Assembly (NCBI RefSeq): GCF_048771995.1
Contig: NC_133063.1
Span: 63,595,514 to 63,659,513 of the forward strand
From: Taeniopygia guttata
Lineage: Eukaryota; Chordata; Aves; Passeriformes; Estrildidae
DNA length: 64,000 nucleotides
Direction: 5' to 3'
Made by a program: the position numbers and the translations under genes. Below the pieces are notes generated by a model that saw nothing but the letters and a program-made list of their open reading frames with translations, ran no database searches and was not told the origin of the DNA. This document shows, piece by piece, positions 23,107 through 36,272 of this stretch. Each line of letters opens with the position of its first letter. Within the stretch, counting starts at the first letter, position 1.

Positions 23107-24266
23107 GCTTTCCTGTCTAGTAAGGCCCCTGGCTTTGAGATACTCCTGCTTAGAGTGACCATAACACTACCCTAGCATGACAGCCATTCTGAGAGAAACA
23201 CTTTTTTGTACAGGATGTAAACATGTCTGCATTTGGATGCTATCCTCGGTACAAACCTCCTCTCTTGCTTTTTTCTCATTGGACATCCTTGCTACTGCAT
23301 ATGATAGAGCTGTTTATTGGGAAGAGTTTCTCTGATGCCGATCACAGCACAGCAGGAGGTTTTTGCTCCCTTGGGCTTCTCAAATTCTTTTTGGATGATC
23401 TCTTTATCATCCAAAAAGGGCTGATGGAACACAGAATGTCTTTCTCTTCTCCATCCATGACACAAGAATTGCCTGCACTCATAAAACACAGTTTTCTGAA
23501 CCATCCTATATAATAACAAACAATGCCTTCTAAATTCTGCCATCTAAATGAGGTCACTATTGAAGAGCTTCACATGCCAAGTGTTACCTAGCAGGGAGGG
23601 GAGCAGAGGAAGACAGGATCACAGCACCTGCTGGTCAGTCATTCACAGGCATCACCAGGAAGATACAGGAGAGAGCCATGAATTTCATGGGCTACTGTGT
23701 TTCAGCAACCCATATCACCCCGCTCCTTTTAAATCTCTTCTCATGACAAGCTTCCAGTCTCATCACAGTGCTCGCCTGAGGCACATGAGTAAATAAGATG
23801 AAGAATAGGAGGGAAAATTTCTTCTGACCTCCAGTCACTTAAGCATCAAGCAGACAAGAGAAAACCTCTGGCCTACTCTAAGGGAGGTGGTTTATACTCA
23901 CCTACAGCTAAAGCTATTCTGAAAACCCATGTTATTAGACCCAGAGTGATAAAGAGCTATGAATTTACTGATTCTGGCAAAAAGGCAGCTTTAAATGAGC
24001 TCTGCTACTCCTAGTCTCTCTCCTTAGAACTTCAGGTTGAGATGCTTAGGACCAGCTAAAGAAAAAAGTAATTTCATTCATGCCCTGGTCAAACATTTCT
24101 CAGTCTCTTGTCCCTGCCAATGCACCAACCAGTCAAACACTGAAAAAGCTATCCATGGTAAGCTTCCAGTGGAATACTGGCAAAATCTTTGTGGACTGCA
24201 CTATTTGAAGGGTCTGAGGTCAACTCACTGTGAATCACTTTTACCGCTCTGCTTAGCCTACTACCT

Positions 24267-24301
24267 CAGCTCAGCTCAGCTCAGCTCAGCTCAGCTCAGC
24301 T
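24267..24301. repeat. (CAGCT)7 microsatellite, unit 3
   Basis: Seven exact CAGCT pentamers. Confidence 0.97.
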
Positions 24302-27300
24302 CAGCAACCTCCCAGCTACCTTCAGCTGCAGAAGCCCATGACCTGCAGTCAGAAAGGCATGAGTCTTACGAAAGAAACAGACATGGGGAATGAAGTGTGG
24401 AGATTAATCCACACTCTGAGGAAGAGGCAACACTAAAAAACAGTCTGGCAATAGCTTGTGTCTAGAAGCTGCGTACCTTCAAAACCACCTCAGGGGTTTG
24501 GGATTTGTGCTGACTTGCACAAAGGAACCCACTCCACCCTGTAGCAGTGGGCTCCTTCTTTCCAGCCTGGATGGAGACATGCCCTGCATTTTGCAAGCAT
24601 GTCCAGGTGTTCAGAATGGAACATCCTGATCATATTTAGCACCTTAAGGCATGCAGCTCTTCCTTTCTCAAAGTATGTTTTGTGAAATTATAGGTACTGC
24701 TATCTCTACCTTTCCAGACAAATTACCCTCATTATATTGCACTTGCCTTCAAAATACTGCCACTCCTACGTTTCAGACTTTGTTTCTCTCAGAAGGATGC
24801 ACAAAGAGTTGGAGTAGTTGCAAGCACCTGCACCACAATTTTCAACTAACTGCATCTTCAGAAGGGATTCTGACAACAGGCCATTCTCTGGAGATGGACA
24901 CGGCGCTCTGAGGCAAGACAGATAACTTTGCTACATCTTATAGCCCAGATCTCTATGACCAGAGCCACTGTCCTTGAGATAAGATGAAAAAAAAAAAAAT
25001 CAGGGAATGTATTTTAGCCAAATGAAAATAAATCAGATCTACTGTGGGCTCTCATCCTGTTTAAGAGCAGAGTTGCATGTACCTGAAAAACAGGTTTGTA
25101 AAGGAAAGGCTACCAGATTTTACTTTAAAGAATGATAACAGACACCACTGTGTTGAAAGCACAGATAACAGCCCAATTAAGGAGGGTTTTCTTTCATTGT
25201 AATCACAAACAATTTAAAACCAGCTCCTTACTTGCTTTCTTTTGTCATATTCATTGTGAATTTTTCCTTCTAGGAAAATATAAATAATTGTTTTCTATTT
25301 ATGTTTCTCATGAATTTGTGGTTACTTTGTAACGATTGTTAGTTGCAAATTAGATTCCTTAACCATTGAAAAGATGAAGAACAGCATGGCCTTGGCTGAA
25401 GAGAGTGATGTCAAAAATTGAAAAGAATGGCTTGTTTTTACTATCCATATCTATTACTATTTTGCCAAATGAATTTTATTGTGATTTGACTATTACCTAT
25501 AGATTTCATGGATTTCAGTGTCCAACCTGTAAGTGATTTTCTTCAGTAAATCCAAAGGACAGTTGCCTACAGAAGCCCTGACCTGACTCAAGAGCTCTTC
25601 TGACACTGCCGGCATGTGCTGACATTCTCTGGCTGTGATGCATTTGACTCAAAGCTGCTTTCTCCAAATGCTCATCTGACACCAGGGCCCTGCTCCATTC
25701 AGCCTTTGCTAAATCCATAAAAATGGTTGAATTCTGCTCACTGAAAGGCGCCCCGGGAAAGGCTCAGCTGCAGGTCGGTGAGAGCGGGCTGGGAGTCAGT
25801 TGAACGTGGGTTCGTGTGGGCCATGCGAACAGAGAGCTGATTGGGGTCAGTTAAGGCCGAGCAGACTTGCTCAGTTACTTCATCAGTGCTGCCTCCTGTT
25901 TTCAAGGCCTGGAAGAACAGCTCAGCCACAGAAAAACATCCCGATTATTTGCCTTTGCTTACTCTTACTGAACACTGCTTTCAGTTTCCCTCCTAGTGTT
26001 ACTGCATACCAGTAAAAATCAGCAGCTGAGTTACACCCTAGGGTTTCAATGGCAACACTGTATGTTCCAGCCTCCCCCACTCCCTCAGCATGCCCCTCAC
26101 ACACGCAGCACGCTTGCGATTGCACCAAAACTCAGGGCCAGGCCCACATTTTAAGCACCTGCAATAATTCTGGCCCTGGCAAATCTAGCGCTGGGGGGAT
26201 TGTGCAGCAGGAAGCCATGGGGCTGTGGTGGGGGCAGTGCCTGCCCAGCAAAGAAGGCAAAAGGCAGGGGGACCTCTGTGAGCACACTTCTCCCTCAGTG
26301 CAGCAGCAAGTTCTGCTGCTGGCAGGGATCCTCCTTTGGGAGGTTCCTACTTGCTCTCCCTAAAGGGAGCTGCCTGTTCCTGTCCCCACAGCAGGCTTCT
26401 CTCTCTTACATGGGCCACAGCCGTTTTTTTTCCATGCCCTGAAGGAAGGGGAACTTTTCTAATGACAGTGGGAGCTAAAATATTTCATTAATATTTTAGC
26501 TGTTTTCACTGTCATGACTTCTGGTTGAATTCAAGAGGCAAAATTAATAGCCCTGCTTCAAAGCGCTATGGAAGCGGAATACTGAGAAGTGACTGCTGGA
26601 CACAATCACCGTTTGAGTCACTTTGGCATTTTTTTCTGGTAGTTGCACTGGATGGATATTTTTAAAGAAATGGTGGGTTAAATAAAAAGAAGGACAGATT
26701 TCGGGCAATTTGAGAAATTTTTCTCCTTTTATTATTTCTTCACACATATATATGTAGATATTGCTGAAGGGCAGCTATTACGGAAGGGTAGCTCAGTCTT
26801 TTAGGACTGAATTGTTCCCTAGGAGCGTGTAAAAGTGACAGCATAAAGAAAACTTTTTAGCAATCTTTCCAAAGATTGCTAAAAAAGTTGAGGAGTACTC
26901 TGCTGCAAAATTTCAGGCACTTCAGGGCATTTTCAGTTCAAACTTCGAGCATTTCTATGGAAATGCTCAAGAGACAGCATACTTAATATATCCAACATCT
27001 CTGTTTGCAAAGAGTCTTTATTTCAGATAGAGGTATAGGAAGGACGTTCTCTATGATACAGAGGGTTATGTACAAAGAATGACATATTTCAGGCAATTTG
27101 AGAAACTTATCTTCTTTTATTAGTTTCTCAAACATAGATATTCCAGTATTATTTAAAAGCAGACAAGCAACTAGGGGAATTCTCTAAACTAAGGGTAATT
27201 CTCTAAACTAAGGGTTTAAACTAATCTAGTCTAAACTCTATTTCTCTACACTAAGGGTAACTTTGCCAAATAGTTGTATACTGCCAACGCTAAAGGGCCT

Positions 27301-27684
27301 CTGGAATGAATCCTAAGAATCAAGTCTAATTAAAACTACGACTAAATAACTACATGAAGTCCCTAATAGGCTAGGTTGCTGTCTTCGAGGTATTCCAAGC
27401 AACCTCCATCAGCTTCACTGTTATTCTTCTGTGAGGATGTGCAGGTGGAGCCAGTTTCTGCCTCCTAGACTTAGGCAACAGCACTGTTGTAAATGGAAGG
27501 TGAAGGGCAAGGCCGCTCAGAGAAGTGTCTGCACAAGGAATCCATGTGCTGCAGCATCTTCCTTCCGCAGGAGCAGGAAAGCAGCTTCGGGATTGTCAGG
27601 GACAACTGCAACAATCACAAAGAGTCCACGTCGCTGCAATCGGCTGTGAACTTCTCCATCACAGCTTTGTGCAGGGAACTCCTC

Positions 27685-30203
27685 TTAGTGTTGGTTGGAG
27701 AGCAGCATCCAGAGGCGAAAGTGCAGCTGATCATGAGCCTCCATCGCCTTCCTGTGGGCATCCGGATCTCGGGCCAGGTATTCAGAGAGGTTGAGCGGCT
27801 CAACCTTTCGCATTGCTGGAGGCACGCTGATCTCTGCAGGAAGCTTCTCGTTGCCTAGAACAAAATGGTCCAGGCGTTTCCATTTCAGGCAGAACTGCAG
27901 GAACGCCATGATGTCCCACAGCCGCAGTGGAAATTCCTTCCTGTGCCAGTAGACCCGCGGTATGATGTTTAACACATGCATGACCAGAGTCTTCCAGGTA
28001 GAGGTGGAAAAACCTGTGCCGCTCAGCATGCAGGTGAAGAGCTGCAGGTATTTCAGGTGCAACCCTTTACACGGTATCTGCCTGGCAATGTGCTGGAAGA
28101 ATTTTGCCTCTGCCACAGCGAATGTCTCAGGCCACGCTGTGCTTGCGAGGATGTTGGCCTTGGCGGGCTGACTGCTCACCTTGAAAACAGCACAGACGAA
28201 TTATGGCTTCTTCTTTGGCAACGGGGCAGAAAGACAGAGACTTTCTACAATCTCGGAATAACCAATACCCACAGATTCCGACACTTGCTGCCGTCTGCCC
28301 TGCACTGTTTGGCTCTAGGTGGAAGGCGTGCCCTGGCGGGGGATTCAGTGGGACCAGCACACGGTACACTCCATCCCACTCATGGGGACTCCAGCCCTCA
28401 AAGGCGCTGCCCACCCCGATGGCTTCTTGAGGCACCGGATCGAAGCTATTGCTCACGCTGTCCACAAAGACACGCGTGAAGCTCTCCATCAGCTCAGCTG
28501 TCACTGAGCAGCCTCTCTCCAGGTCCTCCACAGGCCACTCTATACCATCCACTAAAAGGATGTCCTGCTCATTCCCAGCATCTTGGGTGTCTTCTCTGTC
28601 TTCACTTCCACCGCTGGCACTTTCTTCCCTGCCACCATCACTGCCACCTTTTTCGCTGGCAGACACATTACCTTGTTCTTCTTCTTGTCTATCCTTATTC
28701 TTGTTTCCCTCCACATCACATCAGCCTGTTCTTCATCCTTGTTTCTATCACTGCCATCTTCTATAATTTCCATATTTGCTTCCTCAGGTGCAGGAAAACC
28801 ACTATGGGCAATTTCATTCCCACATTCATTGCTATCTTCCTGCCCAGTCCACTCTTTGCTTCTCTGGTCATTGGCACCTCTGCTTTCCTGCGCCTTCACA
28901 TTCATGTATCCTTCCGTTCCGGCTACATTGTCTTCACCTTCATTTACATCAGTGTTGTTGCTTGCCTTTATAGTTGCACTATTGGTTTTTTTCTTGATTT
29001 CCTTCTCCCTTTTCCTTTCCAGAATCCTTTCTTGATCCACCTGAACATCCTTGTTTTCTCCATTGCCTCGTCGAGTTCATTTCCAGCAACACTGCCAGGT
29101 TCTTCTTCATCTCCTTCAGTGGTAGTGTCTCCTGGCACATCCCCATCACTCTGTCCTTCTTTCTTTAACTCATAGCCATTGCCATCGTTGACATGGCTGT
29201 CTTCCTTCGCATCATAATTGCCACTGTTGACATCGCCGTCTTCCTTCACCTTCACATCATAATTGCCTTCAAAGAGGACGAACAGGAAATGTCAGGGGTC
29301 TATATAGACTTTGGACAGGGTGGGCTTCCCTGGCTCTCTGCCAACCCCGTTGGGGCAGAAAGGAGGGATCCCGGATTATCTTGATCAGAGTCACAGGGTC
29401 CCGGGGAAGGGGAAACAGAACGCCCATGAACTCACTGTAACAAATGGCATCATCCTTGTCTCCATCACCTGCAGCCACAGGTCTGCCTTCTCTGTCATTT
29501 TCAGTGCCGCTGTCGTCTGCCTCCAGAGCCATATCACTATCTTCTCCACCTTCCTCTGGATCAGCAGTGTCTTCTTCCTGTTCCGTTACTGTCTCATCTG
29601 CCAAGGTCTTGCAGGAGCTCTGGTCCTTGCTGCTGCTGCTGGCCTCACAGCTCCTTCTCCTGCAGCCCAGCCACAGGCCCAAGAGGAGCAGGATGCCAGC
29701 AAGAACCCAGAATGGCCACTGCTGCAGGGCACCAAAGAGCATGGCTCCCCAGCCCTCGTCCTGCTGCTCCAGCTCCTGCAGCAGCCGGGCCATCTCACGG
29801 TCCAGCAGCTCCTGACGCTCCCGCATTCTCTGGTGCGTGGCCTCATCCAGCCCATCCCCAGCTGGCTGGGGGAACTGGATCAGTCTTTGCACCAGCACGA
29901 AGAACAGTGACGGTAAAGCCATGGTCTACAGGAGGACACACGGAAGGGGCTCAGTGGGGCTGGAATGGAGACAGACAGTGAGGGGCAGGAGCGGCAGGGA
30001 TGTGGTGGCAGGAAGGAAAGGGCCCCCAGCAGCTGGCAAGGCTGCACCGCTGCCCCCGCGGGCACCGCGCCCTGAGCAAGGCCCTCCTGCCGGGCGCTGG
30101 GCCCTGGAGACGGGGCAGCCCCGGGTACCGGCGCTCCTGTCCCAGCCCTCCTCCAGCCCCCTCTCCCCTCTGCTGTGTACTCACCGCTTGCCGAGGCTCT
30201 ACT
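27685..30203 (-). pseudogene. ITPRIPL1-like: ITPRIPL1-like gene, broken, copy 4
   Basis: As copy 2, with intron 1 at 29926-30184, ATG at 29922 and a 217-codon frame 29922-29269. A Leu-to-Phe change in this copy turns the candidate internal donor at 29435 into the consensus GTGAGT (GTGAGC in other copies). It has the most private replacements in the charged blocks (29255-28968, 29040-28552): Glu to Gly, Gly to Ser, Val to Ile and Val to Ala. Mab-21 start 28714-28127, C-terminal fragment 28179-27685. Confidence 0.88.
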
Positions 30204-30309
30204 GGGGCAGCGGCACCGGCTTGGGGCCTTCTATAGTTGCCCCCATTGTGACACGGCCCCTGTGCTGTCACAGAGCCCAGAGCGCATCACAGGCCAGCCC
30301 CGCCCGTCG
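30179..30309 (-). promoter_or_regulatory. Promoter and exon 1 donor of ITPRIPL1-like copy 4
   Basis: Same elements: donor at 30179-30184, TATA-like box at 30231-30236. One base beside the GC box differs (CCCGTCG instead of CCCGCCG on the plus strand). Confidence 0.55.
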
Positions 30310-31237
30310 TCCCAGCCCGGTCATGGAACTCATCATGGCCCGGGCACGGAACTCATCATGGCCCCGGGCACCCAGAGCCCCAACAGACACCGAGTGCAGA
30401 GCCATCACTCGGCAACCTGGGAACCCCAGAGCTTCCCTTGGCAAAGCAGGCACAAGCACCCTGCACACAACCCTTGTCAAATACAGATTTGGGTGACAGG
30501 ACCCATGGATGTTTTCACTATACGTGTGTGAGCTTTTATTTATTATTCAAGGCAGAACTTTTTGCTATCGATATTGATATTTATTACTGTGGCGCTGCAT
30601 CTCCTCTCCCTTGCTTCTTTCTAGGCTGCAGTGAGATCTGGGAAATACTTGTTCGGCCTTGGCCTTGACATACCACCTGGGATCAGCTCTTTCTTTTCTT
30701 GGGTGATCTCAAGCACACACATTTGTGACAATTACTTTGGGGGCAACGTGTCATATCAGCTAATATTTATTTACTGATTTAGTGAGAAATAAATCCACAC
30801 TGCTCGAATGATGCACGGGAAGTTGTAATGTCATCCACTCTTAAGGCCTACACTTACTTTACACCAGCACTGTCCTGCCTCACAGATCTTTTGTGAAAAA
30901 AGAAAAGATGTCTTAGGATTTATTTTCTGAATTAGGGACACTTCCAAAGATCGCTTTATTGACTGACAAAGACCACACGGGACCAACTTTTGGTTTGCAA
31001 AGCAGCATAAAAATCTTTAGGCCCTCACAAACAACTTCTTACACCAGATATGGCTGATCAATAGTCTGGCCTAATATTGGGCAAGCCACTATAATCATTA
31101 AATACATGTTTTAAAATGGAAAAAGAAAATCCTCCAAGCACAGAACTTCTGAAGCATAGCTCATTCCACTCTAATGTGCTCCCTCCGAACAAAAGATAAA
31201 GGTGTGTCCCTCCTGACACTTACTGCAACAGGCTGCC

Positions 31238-31691
31238 TGTTGTAGTTTGACAGGGAGGTGAATTTTCTCAAGAAGTTGAGGTCAAACCAATCAGTGGTTA
31301 GGTTTAGATACTGTTGCAGCATTTCTGAGAGAGTGAGGGCATGATTTATCTCTGGAATGAGATTTGAGCTACTCCAGTCTATGCCTCTGATCTGGACTTT
31401 TTAAGGCCTTCTAACCTGTGACGGAATTAGAAATTAAGAGCTTGTGGCGCAGTTAGAAATTGTATTAAGGAGTGATGTGAAGCACTGGGCTTTCTGGGTG
31501 TGAAGTAGTGTAGGTTTGTAGTGTGAAGTTTAGTCCACCTTAAGACAAAGACAAACAATGTTCGCTTGCCAGTGGGAGTGCCTTTGTAAACTGTAAACTA
31601 TATTGAAGTGTATATAAACTGCCATCTTCTAACTAATAAACGGAGAACGTTTGATTAACCATATTGGTTTGATCTGCGTTTGTCCAGTCCA
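31238..31691 (+). mobile_element. Possible solo LTR fossil, unit 4
   Basis: Unit-4 equivalent of the LTR-like stretch; same length and ends. Confidence 0.35.
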
Positions 31692-31971
31692 GCTTTCCTG
31701 TCTAGTAAGGCCCCTGGCTTTGAGATACTCATGCTTAGAGTGACCATAACACTACCCTAGCATGACAGCCATTCTGAGAGAAACACTTTTTTGTACAGGA
31801 TGTAAACATGTCTGCATTTGGATGCTATCCTCGGTACAAACCTCCTCTCTTGCTTTTTTCTCATTGGACATCCTTGCTACTGCATATGATAGAGCTGTTT
31901 ATTGGGAAGAGTTTCTCTGATGCCGATCACAGCACAGCAGGAGGTTTTTGCTCCCTTGGGCTTCTCAAATT

Positions 31972-32000
31972 CTTTTTGGATGATCTCTTTATCAGTTGAG
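31972..32000. repeat. Hairpin-negative allele, unit 4
   Basis: Same left arm as the 6215-6246 hairpin, but the right arm is replaced by ATCAGTTGAG, 3 bp shorter, so the palindrome is absent. Shared with 40560-40588 (unit 5) and 57754-57782 (unit 7). Confidence 0.95.
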
Positions 32001-32848
32001 GGCTGATGGAACACAGAATGTCTTTCTCTTCTCCATCCATGACACAAGAATTGCCTGCACTCATAAAACACAGTTTTCTGAACCATCCTATACAATAACA
32101 AACAATGCCTTCTAAATTCTGCCATCTAAATGAGGTCACTATTGAAGAGCTTCACATGCCAAGTGTTACCTAGCAGGGAGGGGAGCAGAGGAAGACAGGA
32201 TCACAGCACCTGCTGGTCAGTCATTCACAGGCATCACCAGGAAGATACAGGAGAGAGCCATGAATTTCATGGGCTACTGTGTTTCAGCAACCCATATCAC
32301 CCCGCTCCTTTTAAATCTCTTCTCATGACAAGCTTCCAGTCTCATCACAGTGCTCACCTGAGGCACATGAGTAAATAAGATGAAGAATAGGAGGGAAAAT
32401 TTCTTCTGACCTCCAGTCACTTAAGCATCAAGCAGACAAGAGAAAACCTCTGGCCTACTCTAAGGGAGGTGGTTTATACTCACCTACAGCTAAAGCTATT
32501 CTGAAAACCCATGTTATTAGACCCAGAGTGATAAAGAGCTATGAATTTACTGATTCTGGCAAAAAGGCAGCTTTAAATGAGCTCTGCTACTCCTAGTCTC
32601 TCTCCTTAGAACTTCAGGTTGAGATGCTTAGGACCAGCTAAAGAAAAAAGTAATTTCATTCATGCCCTGGTCAAACATTTCTCAGTCTCTTGTCCCTGCC
32701 AATGCACCAACCAGTCAAACACTGAAAAAGCTATCCATGGTAAGCTTCCAGTGGAATACTGGCAAAATCTTTGTGGACTGCACTATTTGAAGGGTCTGAG
32801 GTCAACTCACTGTGAATCACTTTTACCGCTCTGCTTAGCCTACTACCT

Positions 32849-32888
32849 CAGCTCAGCTCAGCTCAGCTCAGCTCAGCTCAGCTCAGCT
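32849..32888. repeat. (CAGCT)8 microsatellite, unit 4
   Basis: Eight exact CAGCT pentamers. Confidence 0.97.
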
Positions 32889-35800
32889 CAGCAACCTCCC
32901 AGCTACCTTCAGCTGCAGAAGCCCATGACCTGCAGTCAGAAAGGCATGAGTCTTACGAAAGAAACAGACATGGGGAATGAAGTGTGGAGATTAATCCACA
33001 CTCTGAGGAACAGGCAACACTAAAAAACAGTCTGGCAATAGCTTGTGTCTAGAAGCTGCGTACCTTCAAAACCACCTCAGGGGTTTGGGATTTGTGCTGA
33101 CTTGCACAAAGGAACCCACTCCACCCTGTAGCAGTGGGCTCCTTCTTTCCAGCCTGGATGGAGACATGCCCTGCATTTTGCAAGCATGTCCAGGTGTTCA
33201 GAATGGAACATCCTGATCATATTTAGCACCTTAAGGCATGCAGCTCTTCCTTTCTCAAAGTATGTTTTGTGAAATTATAGGTACTGCTATCTCTACCTTT
33301 CCAGACAAATTACCCTCATTATATTGCACTTGCCTTCAAAATACTGCCACTCCTACGTTTCAGACTTTGTTTCTCTCAGAAGGATGCACAAAGAGTTGGA
33401 GTAGTTGCAAGCACCTGCACCTGCAATTTTCAACTAACTGCATCTTCAGAAGGGATTCTGACAACAGGCCATTCTCTGGAGATGGACACGGCGCTCTGAG
33501 GCAAGACAGATAACTTTGCTACATCTTATAGCCCAGATCTCTATGACCAGAGCCACTGTCCTTGAGATAAGATGAAAAAAAAAAAAATCAGGGAATGTAT
33601 TTTAGCCAAATGAAAATAAATCAGATCTACTGTGGGCTCTCATCCTGTTTAAGAGCAGAGTTGCATGTACCTGAAAAACAGGTTTGTAAAGGAAAGGCTA
33701 CCAGATTTTACTTTAAAGAATGATAACAGACACCACTGTGTTGAAGGCACAGATAACAGCCCAATTAAGGAGGGTTTTCTTTCATTGTAATCACAAACAA
33801 TTTAAAACCAGCTCCTTACTTGCTTTCTTTTGTCATATTCATTGTGAATTTTTCCTTCTAGGAAAATATAAATAATTGTTTTCTATTTATGTTTCTCATG
33901 AATTTGTGGTTACTTTGTAACGATTGTTAGTTGCAAATTAGATTCCTTAACCATTGAAAAGATGAAGAACAGCATGGCCTTGGCTGAAGAGAGTGATGTC
34001 AAAAATTGAAAAGAATGGCTTGTTTTTACTATCCATATCTATTACTATTTTGCCAAATGAATTTTATTGTGATTTGACTATTACCTATAGATTTCATGGA
34101 TTTCAGTGTCCAACCTGTAAGTGATTTTCTTCAGTAAATCCAAAGGACAGTTGCCTACAGAAGCCCTGACCTGACTCAAGAGCTCTTCTGACACTGCCGG
34201 CATGTGCTGACATTCTCTGGCTGTGATGCATTTGACTCAAAGCTGCTTTCTCCAAATGCTCATCTGACACCAGGGCCCTGCTCCATTCAGCCTTTGCTAA
34301 ATCCATAAAAATGGTTGAATTCTGCTCACTGAAAGGCGCCCCGGGAAAGGCTCAGCTGCAGGTCGGTGAGAGCGGGCTGGGAGTCAGTTGAACGTGGGTT
34401 CGTGTGGGCCATGCGAACAGAGAGCTGATTGGGGTCAGTTAAGGCCGAGCAGACTTGCTCAGTTACTTCATCAGTGCTGCCTCCTGTTTTCAAGGCCTGG
34501 AAGAACAGCTCAGCCACAGAAAAACATCCCGATTATTTGCCTTTGCTTACTCTTACTGAACATTGCTTTCAGTTTCCCTCCTAGTGTTACTGCATACCAG
34601 TAAAAATCAGCAGCTGAGTTACACCCTAGGGTTTCAATGGCAACACTGTATGTTCCAGCCTCCCCCACTCCCTCAGCATGCCCCTCACACACGCAGCACG
34701 CTTGCGATTGCACCAAAACTCAGGGCCAGGCCCACATTTTAAGCACCTGCAATAATTCTGGCCCTGGCAAATCTAGCGCTGGGGGGATTGTGCAGCAGGA
34801 AGCCATGGGGCTGTGGTGGGGGCAGTGCCTGCCCAGCAAAGAAGGCAAAAGGCAGGGGGACCTCTGTGAGCACACTTCTCCCTCAGTGCAGCAGCAAGTT
34901 CTGCTGCTGGCAGGGATCCTCCTTTGGGAGGTTCCTACTTGCTCTCCCTAAAGGGAGCTGCCTGTTCCTGTCCCCACAGCAGGCTTCTCTCTCTTACATG
35001 GGCCACAGCCGTTTTTTTTCCATGCCCTGAAGGAAGGGGAACTTTTCTAATGACAGTGGGAGCTAAAATATTTCATTAATATTTTAGCTGTTTTCACTGT
35101 CATGACTTCTGGTTGAATTCAAGAGGCAAAATTAATAGCCCTGCTTCAAAGCGCTATGGAAGCGGAATACTGAGAAGTGACTGCTGGACACAATCACCGT
35201 TTGAGTCACTTTGGCATTTTTTTCTGGTAGTTGCACTGGATGGATATTTTTAAAGAAATGGTGGGTTAAATAAAAAGAAGGACAGATTTCGGGCAATTTG
35301 AGAAATTTTTCTCCTTTTATTATTTCTTCACACATATATATGTAGATATTGCTGAAGGGCAGCTATTACGGAAGGGTAGCTCAGTCTTTTAGGACTGAAT
35401 TGTTCCCTAGGAGCGTGTAAAAGTGACAGCATAAAGAAAACTTTTTAGCAATCTTTCCAAAGATTGCTAAAAAAGTTGAGGAGTACTCTGCTGCAAAATT
35501 TCAGGCACTTCAGGGCATTTTCAGTTCAAACTTCGAGCATTTCTATGGAAATGCTCAAGAGACAGCATACTTAATATATCCAACATCTCTGTTTGCAAAG
35601 AGTCTTTATTTCAGATAGAGGTATAGGAAGGACGTTCTCTATGATACAGAGGGTTATGTACAAAGAATGACATATTTCAGGCAATTTGAGAAACTTATCT
35701 TCTTTTATTAGTTTCTCAAACATAGATATTCCAGTATTATTTAAAAGCAGACAAGCAACTAGGGGAATTCTCTAAACTAAGGGTAATTCTCTAAACTAAG

Positions 35801-36272
35801 GGTTTAAACTAATCTAGTCTAAACTCTATTTCTCTACACTAAGGGTAACTTTGCCAAATAGTTGTATACTGCCAACGCTAAAGGGCCTCTGGAATGAATC
35901 CTAAGAATCAAGTCTAATTAAAACTACGACTAAATAACTACATGAAGTCCCTAATAGGCTAGGTTGCTGTCTTCGAGGTATTCCAAGCAACCTCCATCAG
36001 CTTCACTGTTATTCTTCTGTGAGGATGTGCAGGTGGAGCCAGTTTCTGCCTCCTAGACTTAGGCAACAGCACTGTTGTAAATGGAAGGTGAAGGGCAAGG
36101 CCGCTCAGAGAAGTGTCTGCACAAGGAATCCATGTGCTGCAGCATCTTCCTTCCGCAGGAGCAGGAAAGCAGCTTTGGGATTGTCAGGGACAACTGCAAC
36201 AATCACAAAGAGTCCACGTCGCTGCAATCGGCTGTGAACTTCTCCATCACAGCTTTGTGCAGGGAACTCCTC

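Larger units (their letters stand above)
17178..25757. repeat. Array unit 3 (8580 bp)
   Basis: Same layout. Shares with unit 6 a 6-bp in-frame deletion in the gene (near 20955) and two nearby substitutions around 22789-22801. It is hairpin-positive, has (CAGCT)7 and lacks 3 bp near 24833, a loss not seen in the other copies. Confidence 0.97.
25758..34345. repeat. Array unit 4 (8588 bp)
   Basis: Same layout. Carries the hairpin-negative allele at 31972-32000, shared with units 5 and 7, and several private amino-acid changes in the charged region of the gene. It shares GATCGC near 30951 with unit 5 only. Confidence 0.97.
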